From RGIG9151 sp963635575 (GTDB lineage Bacteria; Bacillota; Clostridia; TANB77; RGIG9151): a stretch of DNA of 44,574 nt. The notes below the pieces were generated by a model, which did not search any database, was not told where the DNA came from, and was given only the letters and a program-made list of their open reading frames with translations. Location of the stretch: the NCBI GenBank assembly GCA_963635575.1, contig CAVHFU010000008.1, positions 1-44,574 of the forward strand. Reading direction: 5' to 3'. Of this stretch, positions 32,577 to 40,805 are shown piece by piece (position 1 is the first letter of the stretch; every line of letters starts with the position of its first letter). Position numbers and translations under genes: made by a program.

Positions 32577-33761
32577 TTATTCTCTAACGCCAAGATGATT
32601 ATAAACTTCGCCGACATTTCCTGTCTTTACGATATCACTAAGTCTGTCATAAACAACTTCAATATCATCAGTCTTAACATCTCTACCGCCAAGACCGTAG
32701 ATGAAGTTAATAACCTTAGGAGTTGTAACACCCTTAACAAACATAGCACTTACAACTTCTTCAAATAAAGGACCACCGGCAGCATTTAAGCTATCAGCCT
32801 TATCCATAACAGCAATTGCCTTGCAATTCTTAAGAGCATCAGCAATTTCGTCTGTTGGGAATGGTCTAAATACTCTAGGTTTTACTAAACCAGCCTTAAT
32901 TCCTTTAGCACGAAGTTCATTAACAACGAATTTAGCTGTACCAGCTGTAGAGTTTAATACAACGATAGCAATTTCAGCATCATCCATCATATATTTTTCA
33001 ATTAATTCATATTTTCTGCCTGTCATTTTTTCAAATTCAGCAGCAACATCTAAAATAACCTTTTTAGCATTTTTCATAGCCATAGCTTGTTGCATTTTAT
33101 GCTCATAGTGATGAGCTTGAAGGTCTAGAGGACCAACAGCAACAGGATGATTTGGGTCAAGCAAACTCCAAGGAGCTTTATATTCTCCAACGAAAGCTTT
33201 TACCTTATCATCTTCGATAAGTTCGATATTTTCAATAGCATGGCTTGTGATAAAACCATCTTGACAAACCATAACAGGAAGACGAACATCTTTGTGTTCA
33301 GCAATTCTAACAGCCATAATAGCGTTATCATATGCTTCTTGGTTTGTTTCACTATATAATTGAATCCATCCTGAATCTCTAGCACCCATAGAATCTGAAT
33401 GATCATTATGAATGTTTAAAGGACCAGAAACAGTTCTGTTAACCAAATTTAATATAATTGGAAGTCTTGAACTTGCAGCTATATAAAGCATTTCCCACAT
33501 AAGTGACATACCATTTGAAGAAGTGGCAGTCATAGCTCTAGCTCCGGCAGCAGAAGCACCAATACAAGCACTCATCGCACTATGCTCACTTTCAACAGCA
33601 ACGAACTCAGTATTTACTTGTCCGTTAGCAACGAAAGAAGAAAAGTATTGAGGTATTTCTGTAGAAGGAGTAATAGGGAAAGCAGCAACAACGTCAGGAT
33701 TAATTTGTTTCATAGCAGTAGCGACAGCTTCGTTACCACTTAGTCTTTCTCTTATTGACAT
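32577..33761 (-). CDS. porA: pyruvate:ferredoxin oxidoreductase, alpha subunit
   Basis: The 394-residue alpha subunit has the pyrimidine-binding domain I (AAFPITPSTEIPQYF, VESEHSAMSACIGAS, TSSNGMSLMWE) and domain II near the C-terminus (VKPRVFRPFP). The ATG at 33761 lies seven bases after GGGGGT and starts MSIRERLSGNEA; the longer frame from 33830 overlaps the porD end and is rejected. Confidence 0.95.
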   Translation of the reverse strand: MSIRERLSGNEAVATAMKQINPDVVAAFPITPSTEIPQYFSSFVANGQVNTEFVAVESEHSAMSACIGASAAGARAMTATSSNGMSLMWEMLYIAASSRLPIILNLVNRTVSGPLNIHNDHSDSMGARDSGWIQLYSETNQEAYDNAIMAVRIAEHKDVRLPVMVCQDGFITSHAIENIELIEDDKVKAFVGEYKAPWSLLDPNHPVAVGPLDLQAHHYEHKMQQAMAMKNAKKVILDVAAEFEKMTGRKYELIEKYMMDDAEIAIVVLNSTAGTAKFVVNELRAKGIKAGLVKPRVFRPFPTDEIADALKNCKAIAVMDKADSLNAAGGPLFEEVVSAMFVKGVTTPKVINFIYGLGGRDVKTDDIEVVYDRLSDIVKTGNVGEVYNHLGVRE

Positions 33762-33774
33762 CTTTTTTACCCCC

Positions 33775-34080
33775 TTATTTATTTTCCGTAAAATCATAAG
33801 CACCAAAAGGACAAACCTTTGTGCAAACACCGCAACCTTTGCAGTGATCGTAATCTATACCAACCATTTTTCCTGTTTCTTTATCAACAGTAACAGAAGC
33901 ATCAGGGCAAACAGGGTAACAAAGTAAACATTGTTTGCATTTTTCTTCGTGCCAAACAGGCATCATAGAACGCCAGTCACCAGTTTTGAATTGTTTTGAA
34001 TTACCAGGTTGTGCAATAGTACCACCTTCAGTAATATCCTTGTAAGAAACATCATTTTTTACTATTTCATATTTACTCAT
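33775..34080 (-). CDS. porD: pyruvate:ferredoxin oxidoreductase, delta (ferredoxin-like) subunit
   Basis: A 101-residue 2[4Fe-4S] ferredoxin subunit with two clusters, CKQCLLCYPVCP and CKGCGVCTKVCP, that carry electrons from the TPP site to external ferredoxin. It overlaps the end of porG by four bases (ATGA) and is followed by porA after 13 bases. Confidence 0.95.
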   Translation of the reverse strand: MSKYEIVKNDVSYKDITEGGTIAQPGNSKQFKTGDWRSMMPVWHEEKCKQCLLCYPVCPDASVTVDKETGKMVGIDYDHCKGCGVCTKVCPFGAYDFTENK

Positions 34081-34655
34081 AGACCTTTAACCTCCTGCAT
34101 AGAACGTTTTAACGCATTCATATTACCTTCGATAACTTCAGGCTTTTTAGCAAACTTATGTCTAAATGAACCTTCCATATCAGCTAAGAACGCATTTTCA
34201 TCCATTATACCGCTTACTTTAATAACAGCAGCAAGCATAGGAGTATTAGGGAAGTAAGCACCTAAGCAGTCAATAGAAATTGACCTAGCATCAATTGTGC
34301 AAATCTTACCTTTATATCCCCCAAGAGTTTCACGAACTTCTTCTGGAGATTTTGTTGTATTGACGATAATAGCACCTGTCTCTTTAAGACCAGCTGTTAC
34401 AGGAACAGACTTAATTAAAGAGTCGTCAACAACTACTACATAGTCAGGTTCATAGATATTGCTATGAACTGTGATTCTCTCATCACAAATTCTGTTATAA
34501 GCAGTAATTGGTGCACCCATTCTTTCCGGACCGTATTCAGGGAAACCTTGAACATAAAGACCGGTATTAAATGCAGCATCAGCAAGTAGTAATGATGCGG
34601 TTTTAGCACCTTGACCACCACGACCATGCCAACGTATTTCAGTTAATTTTGCCAT
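34077..34655 (-). CDS. porG: pyruvate:ferredoxin oxidoreductase, gamma subunit
   Basis: A 192-residue gamma subunit with the family motif RWHGRGGQGAKTAS and FPEYGPERMGAP. AAGGAGGAAG precedes the ATG at 34655; the longer frame from 34697 reaches into the leader. First gene of the por operon, behind a good sigma-A promoter. Confidence 0.94.
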   Translation of the reverse strand: MAKLTEIRWHGRGGQGAKTASLLLADAAFNTGLYVQGFPEYGPERMGAPITAYNRICDERITVHSNIYEPDYVVVVDDSLIKSVPVTAGLKETGAIIVNTTKSPEEVRETLGGYKGKICTIDARSISIDCLGAYFPNTPMLAAVIKVSGIMDENAFLADMEGSFRHKFAKKPEVIEGNMNALKRSMQEVKGL

Positions 34656-34702
34656 AATGTCTTCCTCCTTACTAAACTTGTGGACCCACTCCACCACTAG
34701 GT

Positions 34703-34731
34703 AGTATATGACTTATAGAAGATGTTGTCAA
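34703..34731 (-). promoter_or_regulatory. sigma-A promoter of the por operon
   Basis: On the minus strand, TTGACA (34731-34726) and TATACT (34708-34703) are 17 bases apart. The short leader contains a GTGGA/TCCAC hairpin at about 34681-34695. Confidence 0.8.
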
Positions 34732-34795
34732 GGAACAGACCCAAAATAAAATCGCGGGATTTGTAAAAAAATATACAGAAAATCATAAAAAATAC

Positions 34796-34823
34796 TAAAC
34801 TTATTTTATATATATGCCGATTA
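34796..34823 (+). promoter_or_regulatory. sigma-D/FliA-type promoter of the mini-pilin cluster
   Basis: TAAA (34796-34799), 16 bases, then GCCGATTA (34816-34823), one base longer in spacing and one base off the SigD consensus. It is the second such site in the window, after 23587-23613. Transcription would start near 34830, about 110 bases before the first pilin gene. Confidence 0.55.
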
Positions 34824-34838
34824 ATAAATATGAAAAGC

Positions 34839-34918
34839 AATTGTTATGTAAAACTTCGTGCTTTCATAGCACCACAATTAAGATACATATATAACGTAGA
34901 AGATAACGAGATATATGT
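34839..34918 (+). other. structured leader of the mini-pilin cluster
   Basis: Two hairpins are visible in the leader RNA. The first has outer arms AATTGT (34839-34844)/ACAATT (34874-34879) and inner arms GTGCT (34858-34862)/AGCAC (34868-34872). The second has arms ACATATAT (34885-34892)/ATATATGT (34911-34918) around an 18-base loop. AAAGCA (34834-34839) could instead pair with TGCTTT (34859-34864), so the first hairpin has a competing fold. No known riboswitch motif was recognised. Confidence 0.35.
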
Positions 34919-34941
34919 AAAAATCAAAGGAGGAGTTTTTT

Positions 34942-35136
34942 ATGAAGTTAAAAAAATTGGTAAAAAAAGGTGGAATCGCTGATATTGTCACTTTGATGAT
35001 TATTGTAGGTCTAGTTATCGCGTTAATTATCGCAGTTGTTCTTCCTATGGTAAGGACAGCACGTACTGCCGGTGGAAGTGCAGACGAAGGAATTAATGAA
35101 GCTAATAGCACTATTGATTTTATACGTAGTCACTAA
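34942..35136 (+). CDS. mini-pilin 1 (Flp/Tad-like)
   Basis: A 64-residue protein: basic leader MKLKKLVKKGG, then directly a hydrophobic helix (about 12-36) ending in VVLPM, and a small polar tail rich in Gly, Ala and Ser. This is the plan of a prepilin cut by a prepilin peptidase after Gly10 or Gly11, giving a mature pilin of about 53 residues, as in Flp pilins of Tad systems, although the Glu-Tyr pair of classic Flp pilins is missing. AAAGGAGG precedes the ATG. It is first in a cluster with two similar genes, pseudopilins and a prepilin peptidase. A hairpin separates it from the next gene, which could give it the highest expression. Confidence 0.78.
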   Translation: MKLKKLVKKGGIADIVTLMIIVGLVIALIIAVVLPMVRTARTAGGSADEGINEANSTIDFIRSH

Positions 35137-35163
35137 TAATGCGAGAGCCTAGTAATAAGCTTG

Positions 35164-35209
35164 TTATTAAAAACCGGCATTAATGAAACTATTATTGCCG
35201 GTTTTATAA
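35164..35209 (+). terminator. intercistronic hairpin after mini-pilin 1
   Basis: AAAACCGGCA (35170-35179) pairs with TGCCGGTTTT (35196-35205), the stem extendable with a bulge. Only four T follow, so it is a weak terminator or an RNA-stabilising hairpin rather than a full stop. An overlapping small stem AATAA/TTATT (35153-35167) competes with its base. Confidence 0.55.
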
Positions 35210-35248
35210 TAAAAGTAAAAAAATTCTCGTTTGAGGGAGTAGATAGAT

Positions 35249-35422
35249 ATGAAAAGAAAACAAAAAGGCGGAATAGAAGGAATTATAGCTACTATAATTA
35301 TGGCGGGACTTGTTCTAGCTCTTATTATTGCAGTAATATTGCCTATGACTAGAGGAACTAAAGTTACTGGAGACACAGGAAAAAATAAAATAACCGAATT
35401 AAACAGCAGATTAGGTGGCTAA
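35249..35422 (+). CDS. mini-pilin 2 (Flp/Tad-like)
   Basis: A 57-residue protein, short enough to be missed by gene callers. It starts MKRKQKGGIEGIIATII, with the same basic K-G-G leader as mini-pilin 1 and a hydrophobic helix (about 9-33) ending in VILPM, then a short polar tail. Predicted mature length is about 49-50 residues. GAGGGAG lies nine bases before the ATG at 35249. It is most similar to mini-pilin 3, pointing to tandem duplication. Another, hydrophilic frame over 35161-35352 has no good ribosome binding site and is rejected. Confidence 0.78.
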   Translation: MKRKQKGGIEGIIATIIMAGLVLALIIAVILPMTRGTKVTGDTGKNKITELNSRLGG

Positions 35423-35453
35423 GGTGAGAAATTTATTTAAAGAGGTGATTACG

Positions 35454-35633
35454 GTGAATAGAAAATTAAAAGGTGGAATGGAAGGTATTATTGCAGCCAT
35501 TATTTTAGCTGGACTTGTAGTAGCACTTCTTTTAAGTGTTGTTATGCCTATGTCTAATGAGGGAGATAAACTAATAGACAAGACTACCAATAAGTTAGTA
35601 ACCCAACAAGGAAATATGCGACCAACAAATTAA
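35454..35633 (+). CDS. mini-pilin 3 (Flp/Tad-like)
   Basis: A 59-residue protein with GTG start at 35454, preceded by AGAGGTGAT. The leader MNRKLKGG is followed by MEGIIAAIILAGLVVALLL and ends the hydrophobic helix in VVMPM, closely parallel to mini-pilin 2. The polar tail has Asp, Lys and Thr. A longer frame from 35415 would overlap mini-pilin 2 and is not supported by a ribosome binding site. Confidence 0.76.
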   Translation: MNRKLKGGMEGIIAAIILAGLVVALLLSVVMPMSNEGDKLIDKTTNKLVTQQGNMRPTN

Positions 35634-35668
35634 ACAAATTATACCTATAAAAAGGGAGTGTAGGGAAA

Positions 35669-36175
35669 ATGAGTGAAAAAGCTTTAAAATTAAAAAAAGG
35701 TGGTTTGGATACCATTATTGCATATATCGTGGTAATGCTACCTCTTTTGTATGTTCTTGTTTATATAATTGCTACTATATATCATTTTTCCGTACAAATG
35801 TATATGAACCAAGTAGTAAAAGAAGCAACAGTTATGGCGAGTACTTATGGTGAGGTAACGACTGGTCATGCAGATTACATAGAGGAAAAACTAAAAAATA
35901 TACTAGATAAAGATGAACATGGAAATGTATGTAGAATCGAGTACTATGTAAGACCATTTGATGAGAATAGCGGAGTAGTCGGAGCCGTACTAGGACCATA
36001 TGATACAATTCCTACTGTTAAAAAAGCTGACATAATAGGAATTTATGTTACATCAATAAAGCCGTCAATATTAGGAAATGTCTCTAGTTTTAGTTTATTT
36101 GGTGGTGGTTCAGATACAAATAATTTGTATTATACTTCTTATAGAGAGGAGATTATAAGAAATGAACACCCGTGA
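35669..36175 (+). CDS. TadE-like pseudopilin
   Basis: A 168-residue protein with leader MSEKALKLKKGG, a hydrophobic helix (about 13-42, with MLPLLYV) and a soluble domain that starts with NQVVKEATVMAS, a pattern of TadE/minor pseudopilins (resembles the DUF4320 type). It probably sits in the same filament or its base as the mini-pilins. The ATG at 35669 follows AGGGAG and a G-rich stretch. It overlaps the next gene by 14 bases. Confidence 0.7.
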   Translation: MSEKALKLKKGGLDTIIAYIVVMLPLLYVLVYIIATIYHFSVQMYMNQVVKEATVMASTYGEVTTGHADYIEEKLKNILDKDEHGNVCRIEYYVRPFDENSGVVGAVLGPYDTIPTVKKADIIGIYVTSIKPSILGNVSSFSLFGGGSDTNNLYYTSYREEIIRNEHP

Positions 36176-37145
36176 TATTATAAAAAATAATAAGGGCAGC
36201 GGGTTGGGAGTTATCTTATACGGAGTAACTTTGTTACTTATATTGATTTTCGTAGCAGTAAATATAGTTAATGCGAAAGTTATTGAAAATGGATATAATT
36301 CTTTAAGGGACGCCGTGCAATCCGCATCTACCGGTTCTGTTATTCATTTATTAACTAAGGAAAGTAGCACTAGCACACAGGCTCAAAAAAATATTATTAG
36401 TGGAGATAAATATGACATATATCTTCAGTTGGCCTTAGGGTATATTATAAATAGAAATACTAACGCAATAAACAATACTTATGCTCAGTCCGGTGAATTA
36501 AATAACTTCATAAAGTTAGACCACCAAAAAGTAGTAAATGAAACTATGGCGCTACTAGAAAATGCAATAATAAGGAGGAAAGAGGCTAGTACGATAAATG
36601 ATACCAATAAATATAAAATAATGATGTTCTTTATAGAACCTTACTATGATGATAATACAAGCAAAAAATTTTTCCATATAGTGGCTTATGGAAATGGGGA
36701 CTATGATCTTAATCGCGGAATCCAAGAAGAAATAGCGGAAGATATGGTTAGAAGTGATGACACAGATGACTTGAAGATTGTATATAAAAAAGTAGAAAGT
36801 TCTATAAATAATATAGTTAATTGTGGACATGACGGTATGGATGAAGCTGATAAAACATCTTATGGTATGAGTACTAGTTTTGAAATAAATTTGAATGCTG
36901 ATGGCTCTAATGATTATGATAAATTAATTAGAGAAATGGAAACATATCCTCATTACTTAATAGTAGTAAAGGATTTTGCACTTCCAACTATATTCGATGG
37001 CGTAGAAACTAATAGCGGTAATCCTGGAATAAAGAGTGTATTTACTAGTTTATCCGGTGACGGTTCCTTATCTTCACCAATGTGTGCGCTAAATACAGGT
37101 AAAATTCAAAGACAGACGGAGGATAAAGGCTGGAGCCATAGATAA
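36162..37145 (+). CDS. TadG-like or large pseudopilin
   Basis: A 327-residue protein: leader MNTRDIIKNNKGSG, one membrane helix (about 16-38) followed by NAKVIENGYNSLRDAVQSAS, then a long extracytoplasmic domain with no catalytic motif recognised. Position, topology and translational overlap with the TadE-like gene suggest a TadG-like or minor-pilin role. GAGGAGAT precedes the ATG at 36162. The prepilin peptidase begins two bases after its stop. Confidence 0.65.
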   Translation: MNTRDIIKNNKGSGLGVILYGVTLLLILIFVAVNIVNAKVIENGYNSLRDAVQSASTGSVIHLLTKESSTSTQAQKNIISGDKYDIYLQLALGYIINRNTNAINNTYAQSGELNNFIKLDHQKVVNETMALLENAIIRRKEASTINDTNKYKIMMFFIEPYYDDNTSKKFFHIVAYGNGDYDLNRGIQEEIAEDMVRSDDTDDLKIVYKKVESSINNIVNCGHDGMDEADKTSYGMSTSFEINLNADGSNDYDKLIREMETYPHYLIVVKDFALPTIFDGVETNSGNPGIKSVFTSLSGDGSLSSPMCALNTGKIQRQTEDKGWSHR

Positions 37146-37147
37146 TT

Positions 37148-37660
37148 ATGAAAAAGGATTTAATATTTACATTTGTCTTATTTTTAATACAATGTATTTT
37201 AGTAACAGCAATAAAGGGTTTTACTTACCCTTTATTGTTGTTATTTTTAGTTTTTGGAATTTTTACTTATATTTCAATAATTGACTGGAGAACGGGTCTT
37301 ATATCTGTAGAATTAAATATCGGTGTTTTTGTGTTATCTGCATTATATGCTTTTTTTAGTTCTATGTCGTTAAAAGTTATTGGGATTAATTTTTTATGTT
37401 TTGTTTTGCCATTTATATTAATAGAAGCATTTTTTCAACTAGTTATAAATAGAGGAAAAGATCCGGAAAAGTTTTTAGTTGGTGGGGGAGATATATTTCT
37501 TTTTGCTAGTATGTCGATGCTTCTTAGCACATTTGGCATGATGATTATGTTATTTTTTGCTTGCTTATTTAGTTTAATTGCATCTAAAATAATAAAAAAG
37601 AGTTTAATTCATTTTGCACCATTTATTCAAATTGGATTACTTATAGCATTATTTTTCTAA
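37148..37660 (+). CDS. small prepilin peptidase (TadV/CpaA-like)
   Basis: A 170-residue aspartic protease of type IV prepilin peptidase kind, without the N-methylation domain, as in TadV/CpaA. The two catalytic aspartates are Asp46 in IDWRTG and Asp115 in VGGGD, the family GxGD motif. About six membrane segments. It probably trims the K-G-G leaders of the five upstream proteins (inference from position and motif). No assembly ATPase (TadA) or platform protein (TadB/C) is in the window. Confidence 0.85.
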   Translation: MKKDLIFTFVLFLIQCILVTAIKGFTYPLLLLFLVFGIFTYISIIDWRTGLISVELNIGVFVLSALYAFFSSMSLKVIGINFLCFVLPFILIEAFFQLVINRGKDPEKFLVGGGDIFLFASMSMLLSTFGMMIMLFFACLFSLIASKIIKKSLIHFAPFIQIGLLIALFF

Positions 37661-37688
37661 ATTAAAATAATTTTTAGGGGGAAATAAA

Positions 37689-40244
37689 ATGTTAATATTA
37701 TCTTTTTTGGTTCCGGTATTACTGTGGTTACTGGCCATAGCAGTATGCGAAATTTTTCCTTTTGGAGAGTATACATTACTTACATCTGATATGTTTTTTC
37801 AGTATACTTATTTTTTAGAGTTTTACCAAAGGGTATTACAAGAAGGAATTGATGTATTTTACTCCTTTGCATATGGTTTAGGCTCAGAAACATTGGGACT
37901 AATAGCATATTATTTAGCTAGTCCCCTAAATTTTATACTTTATCTCTTTAGTAAAGAAAATATAACGGAGGCTATATTAACTATTAATCTAGTTAAAATT
38001 GGTTTGTGTGGCTTAAGTTTTGGAATATTTCTAAAAGCAAAGTTTAATAAAAAATCTTGGATTAATATAGGATTTTCCACTTGTTATGCACTTATGGCAT
38101 ATAACATGGTTTATCAATTTAATATAATGTGGTTGGATGGAGTAATTTTATTACCTATTATAGTTTTAGGAATTGATAGACTCTTTGAAAAAAATAAGCC
38201 TTTTTTATTTTACTTTAGCTTGCTTGTTGCGATAATTTCTAATTGGTATATTGGGTGGATGTTATGTATCTTTTCGTTTTTATATGTAATATATTTATCA
38301 TCGCCTAATTTTAGAGAAAATATAAAGAAGATAGGTAAGTTAATTTTAGTTGGAATATTATGTGCAGGTTCGGCTATGATTACTATACTACCAACTGTTT
38401 ATTCTCAATTACAAGTTGAATCCAGATTGGATTTAGTAAAAGATAATATTGGAAATATAAACTTTAAAGCTTTAGATATCTTATCTAAGTTTATTACGGG
38501 CTCATTTTACTATGGGGAAATAACTAGCAAAAATGTATATTCTGAGTTCTTAAATTTGCCAAATGTTTTTTGCGGTATTTTTATTACTCTTTTAGTCATA
38601 TTATATTTTACAAATAAAAAAATAGACAAAAAAGATAAGATTAAAGATGGCGTTATTTTGACGATTATGTTTGTAAGTTGTTTATTTAACGCTATTAATA
38701 TTATTTGGCATGGATTTAGTATTAACGCGTGGTTTCCGTATAGATATTCATTTATTATAAGTTTTGTAATGATTTTTATTGCATATAAGAGTTATTGGAA
38801 ACTAGATGATATTGATAATAAAAAAACATTAAAGATATTTGGAATAATAGCGCTAATTTGCTTTGTTATCGAAAAAATGGAATATACTTATTTAGTAGAT
38901 GGGGTAATATATGTAACATTGCTGATTTTGGGGATGTATATTTATGTACTTATATGTTGTAAAAATAAGAAATACTTTATAGGTTTATTGGATTTTATTA
39001 TTTGTTTTGAATTGCTTATAAACGCCATCATTGTATTCCCCAATTTTTTATATAGAAGTAGAAATGAAATTTATGCTACAGAAGCAGCTTTTAATACGGC
39101 GATAGAAAGTATAGAAGAAAATGACAATGGATATTTTAGAGTGGAAAATAATATTGGTCAAGCTCCTCTTCAGTTTGGGAAAAATGTAATAGGAGTAAGT
39201 AATAGCAGTAGTACTGCTATGGAAAAGGGATTTGCATTGCTAGACGGATTGGGATTTTATAGAATTAGTAATGTTACTTTGAATTACAATTTTACTACTC
39301 CATTTAACGATTCTATTTTAGGGATAAAGTATCTTGTAGGAGATGGAGAAAAAACTTATTATAAGGAATATGATAAGGAAAATAAAATTTGGATAAATCC
39401 TGATGCTTTATCTTTAGGGTTTATGGTAAATGGGAAAATAGATAATGTAAAAGATTTATTAAATTTAGCCGGAACTTCAAGAGACCCATTTGAAAATCAA
39501 AATAATATAGCTCAGAATATGATTAAAAACGGAAAAGAAATCTTTAATAAAATAAATATTTCTTCGATAGAGCGTAATAATTTAATTGAGAGTGAAGGAA
39601 GATTTTATCAGGAAAGTAAGCTTGAACCGTCATCCATTAAATTTGAAATTGATGTTGAAGAAGAAAAAGATATTTATTTAGAAATATATGGAAAAGGAGC
39701 TGATGAAAAGAAAGAGAAGCTATATGTAAATGGTAATGACTTTTTAGGAAAAGAAAAATATGTAGAGGATTTTGGTATTATTAATCTAGGTAAATTTAAA
39801 AAAGGTGAAAAAGTAGAAATTGAAATTAAGTATTTAACTACTGGTGAGTTTCCGGTAAAAAGCGTATATGCGTATTATTTTAATGAAGATGAATATAAGG
39901 AATTAATAAGTGAATTAAAAAATAATCAGCTAGATATTTATAATATGACTAGTTCGAAGTTAGAAGGAAGAGTTAATGCGACTAATGATAAAGAAATTTT
40001 ACTTATAACATTTTTATATAATGGCTTTATGAAAGTAAAGGTAGATGGCGAAGAGGTAAAACCGGTAGAGGTTTTGGATTCACTAATTGGAATTAAATTA
40101 TCTGAAGGAGAACATACGATAGAATTATGGTATGAGCCGACATTAGTAAAAATAAGCGGATTGGTTTCGTTGGTGTTCATTATTAGCTCTTGCTTGGTAA
40201 TTTCATTGTGTTTTAGAGAAAAAGGTTATAAAAAGGAGTTTTAA
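37689..40244 (+). CDS. YfhO-family membrane protein
   Basis: An 851-residue protein with about 12 membrane segments in residues 1-465, an extracytoplasmic beta-rich domain (about 470-820) and a last membrane segment (about 825-845). The opening LLTSDMFFQYTYFLEFYQRVLQEG, followed by the FAYGLGSE stretch, is typical of YfhO (PF09586), GT-C-fold proteins implicated in glycosylation of teichoic acids or other surface polymers. TTAGGGGG precedes the ATG. The adjacent pseudogene is of a related kind, one base downstream, so this was once a two-gene operon. Confidence 0.85.
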   Translation: MLILSFLVPVLLWLLAIAVCEIFPFGEYTLLTSDMFFQYTYFLEFYQRVLQEGIDVFYSFAYGLGSETLGLIAYYLASPLNFILYLFSKENITEAILTINLVKIGLCGLSFGIFLKAKFNKKSWINIGFSTCYALMAYNMVYQFNIMWLDGVILLPIIVLGIDRLFEKNKPFLFYFSLLVAIISNWYIGWMLCIFSFLYVIYLSSPNFRENIKKIGKLILVGILCAGSAMITILPTVYSQLQVESRLDLVKDNIGNINFKALDILSKFITGSFYYGEITSKNVYSEFLNLPNVFCGIFITLLVILYFTNKKIDKKDKIKDGVILTIMFVSCLFNAINIIWHGFSINAWFPYRYSFIISFVMIFIAYKSYWKLDDIDNKKTLKIFGIIALICFVIEKMEYTYLVDGVIYVTLLILGMYIYVLICCKNKKYFIGLLDFIICFELLINAIIVFPNFLYRSRNEIYATEAAFNTAIESIEENDNGYFRVENNIGQAPLQFGKNVIGVSNSSSTAMEKGFALLDGLGFYRISNVTLNYNFTTPFNDSILGIKYLVGDGEKTYYKEYDKENKIWINPDALSLGFMVNGKIDNVKDLLNLAGTSRDPFENQNNIAQNMIKNGKEIFNKINISSIERNNLIESEGRFYQESKLEPSSIKFEIDVEEEKDIYLEIYGKGADEKKEKLYVNGNDFLGKEKYVEDFGIINLGKFKKGEKVEIEIKYLTTGEFPVKSVYAYYFNEDEYKELISELKNNQLDIYNMTSSKLEGRVNATNDKEILLITFLYNGFMKVKVDGEEVKPVEVLDSLIGIKLSEGEHTIELWYEPTLVKISGLVSLVFIISSCLVISLCFREKGYKKEF

Positions 40245-40245
40245 T

Positions 40246-40724
40246 ATGCGAAAATATTGTAATTACTTTATAATATTAGCTGTTGCTATTATATTACTAA
40301 TACCAATGTTTCTTAATGAATATCCAGATTTTAAATCTGATGCATCATTTCATATTGCAAATGTGTTAGCTATTAAAGAACAGATTTCGCAAGGAAGATG
40401 GGAGAGCTTAATTTTAGGTAAAATAGCTAATAATTTTGGATATGGTACAAGAATATTTTACCCTCCTCTCTCTCAAACGGTAACGGCTTTTATTAGTTAT
40501 TTTATTTGGGATACAACTTAGAAAAAGGCAATGAGATTATAGACTTATATGAGAATTCTAATGGCTTCTTGGAAGCTAAAATAAAAGAGAATGGAAGATA
40601 TATTTTAACACATAAACTTACGATTATACAGAGAATTGCTAGGGTAATTTCGTTATTCACATGTATTAGTTTAGTTGTAATATATATTGCTAAATTTAGA
40701 TATAGAAATAACATTAATGAATAG
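40246..40724 (+). pseudogene. internally deleted YfhO/PTPS-related membrane protein gene
   Basis: An N-terminal piece of 91 residues (40246-40521) starts with one membrane helix, then DFKSDASFHIANVLAIKEQI and FYPPLSQTVTAF, typical of the start of large PTPS-related membrane proteins. A second piece in another frame (from about 40506 to 40724) has the C-terminal pattern: GYNLEKGNE, GFLEAKIKENG, then a last membrane helix. The large middle, several hundred residues, is missing and the two ends meet out of frame at about 40500-40510. The piece retains a good ribosome binding site (AAGGAG). Confidence 0.72.
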
Positions 40725-40805
40725 ACAGTATATTTTAACAAGAAAATAACGAAGAAGCAAAACTAGGATATAAAATACATTTTTTTTGTCAAATTGCATA
40801 TAAAT

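Noticed and set aside
34826..34941. c-di-GMP (GEMM) riboswitch before the pilus genes
   Set aside because: Position is tempting, but the conserved CACGCA...GGCAAACC core and the receptor sequence are not present.
35161..35352. Hydrophilic Tyr/Asn/Ser-rich 63-residue frame
   Set aside because: It starts within a hairpin without ribosome binding site and overlaps mini-pilin 2, which has a good site and homologous neighbours.
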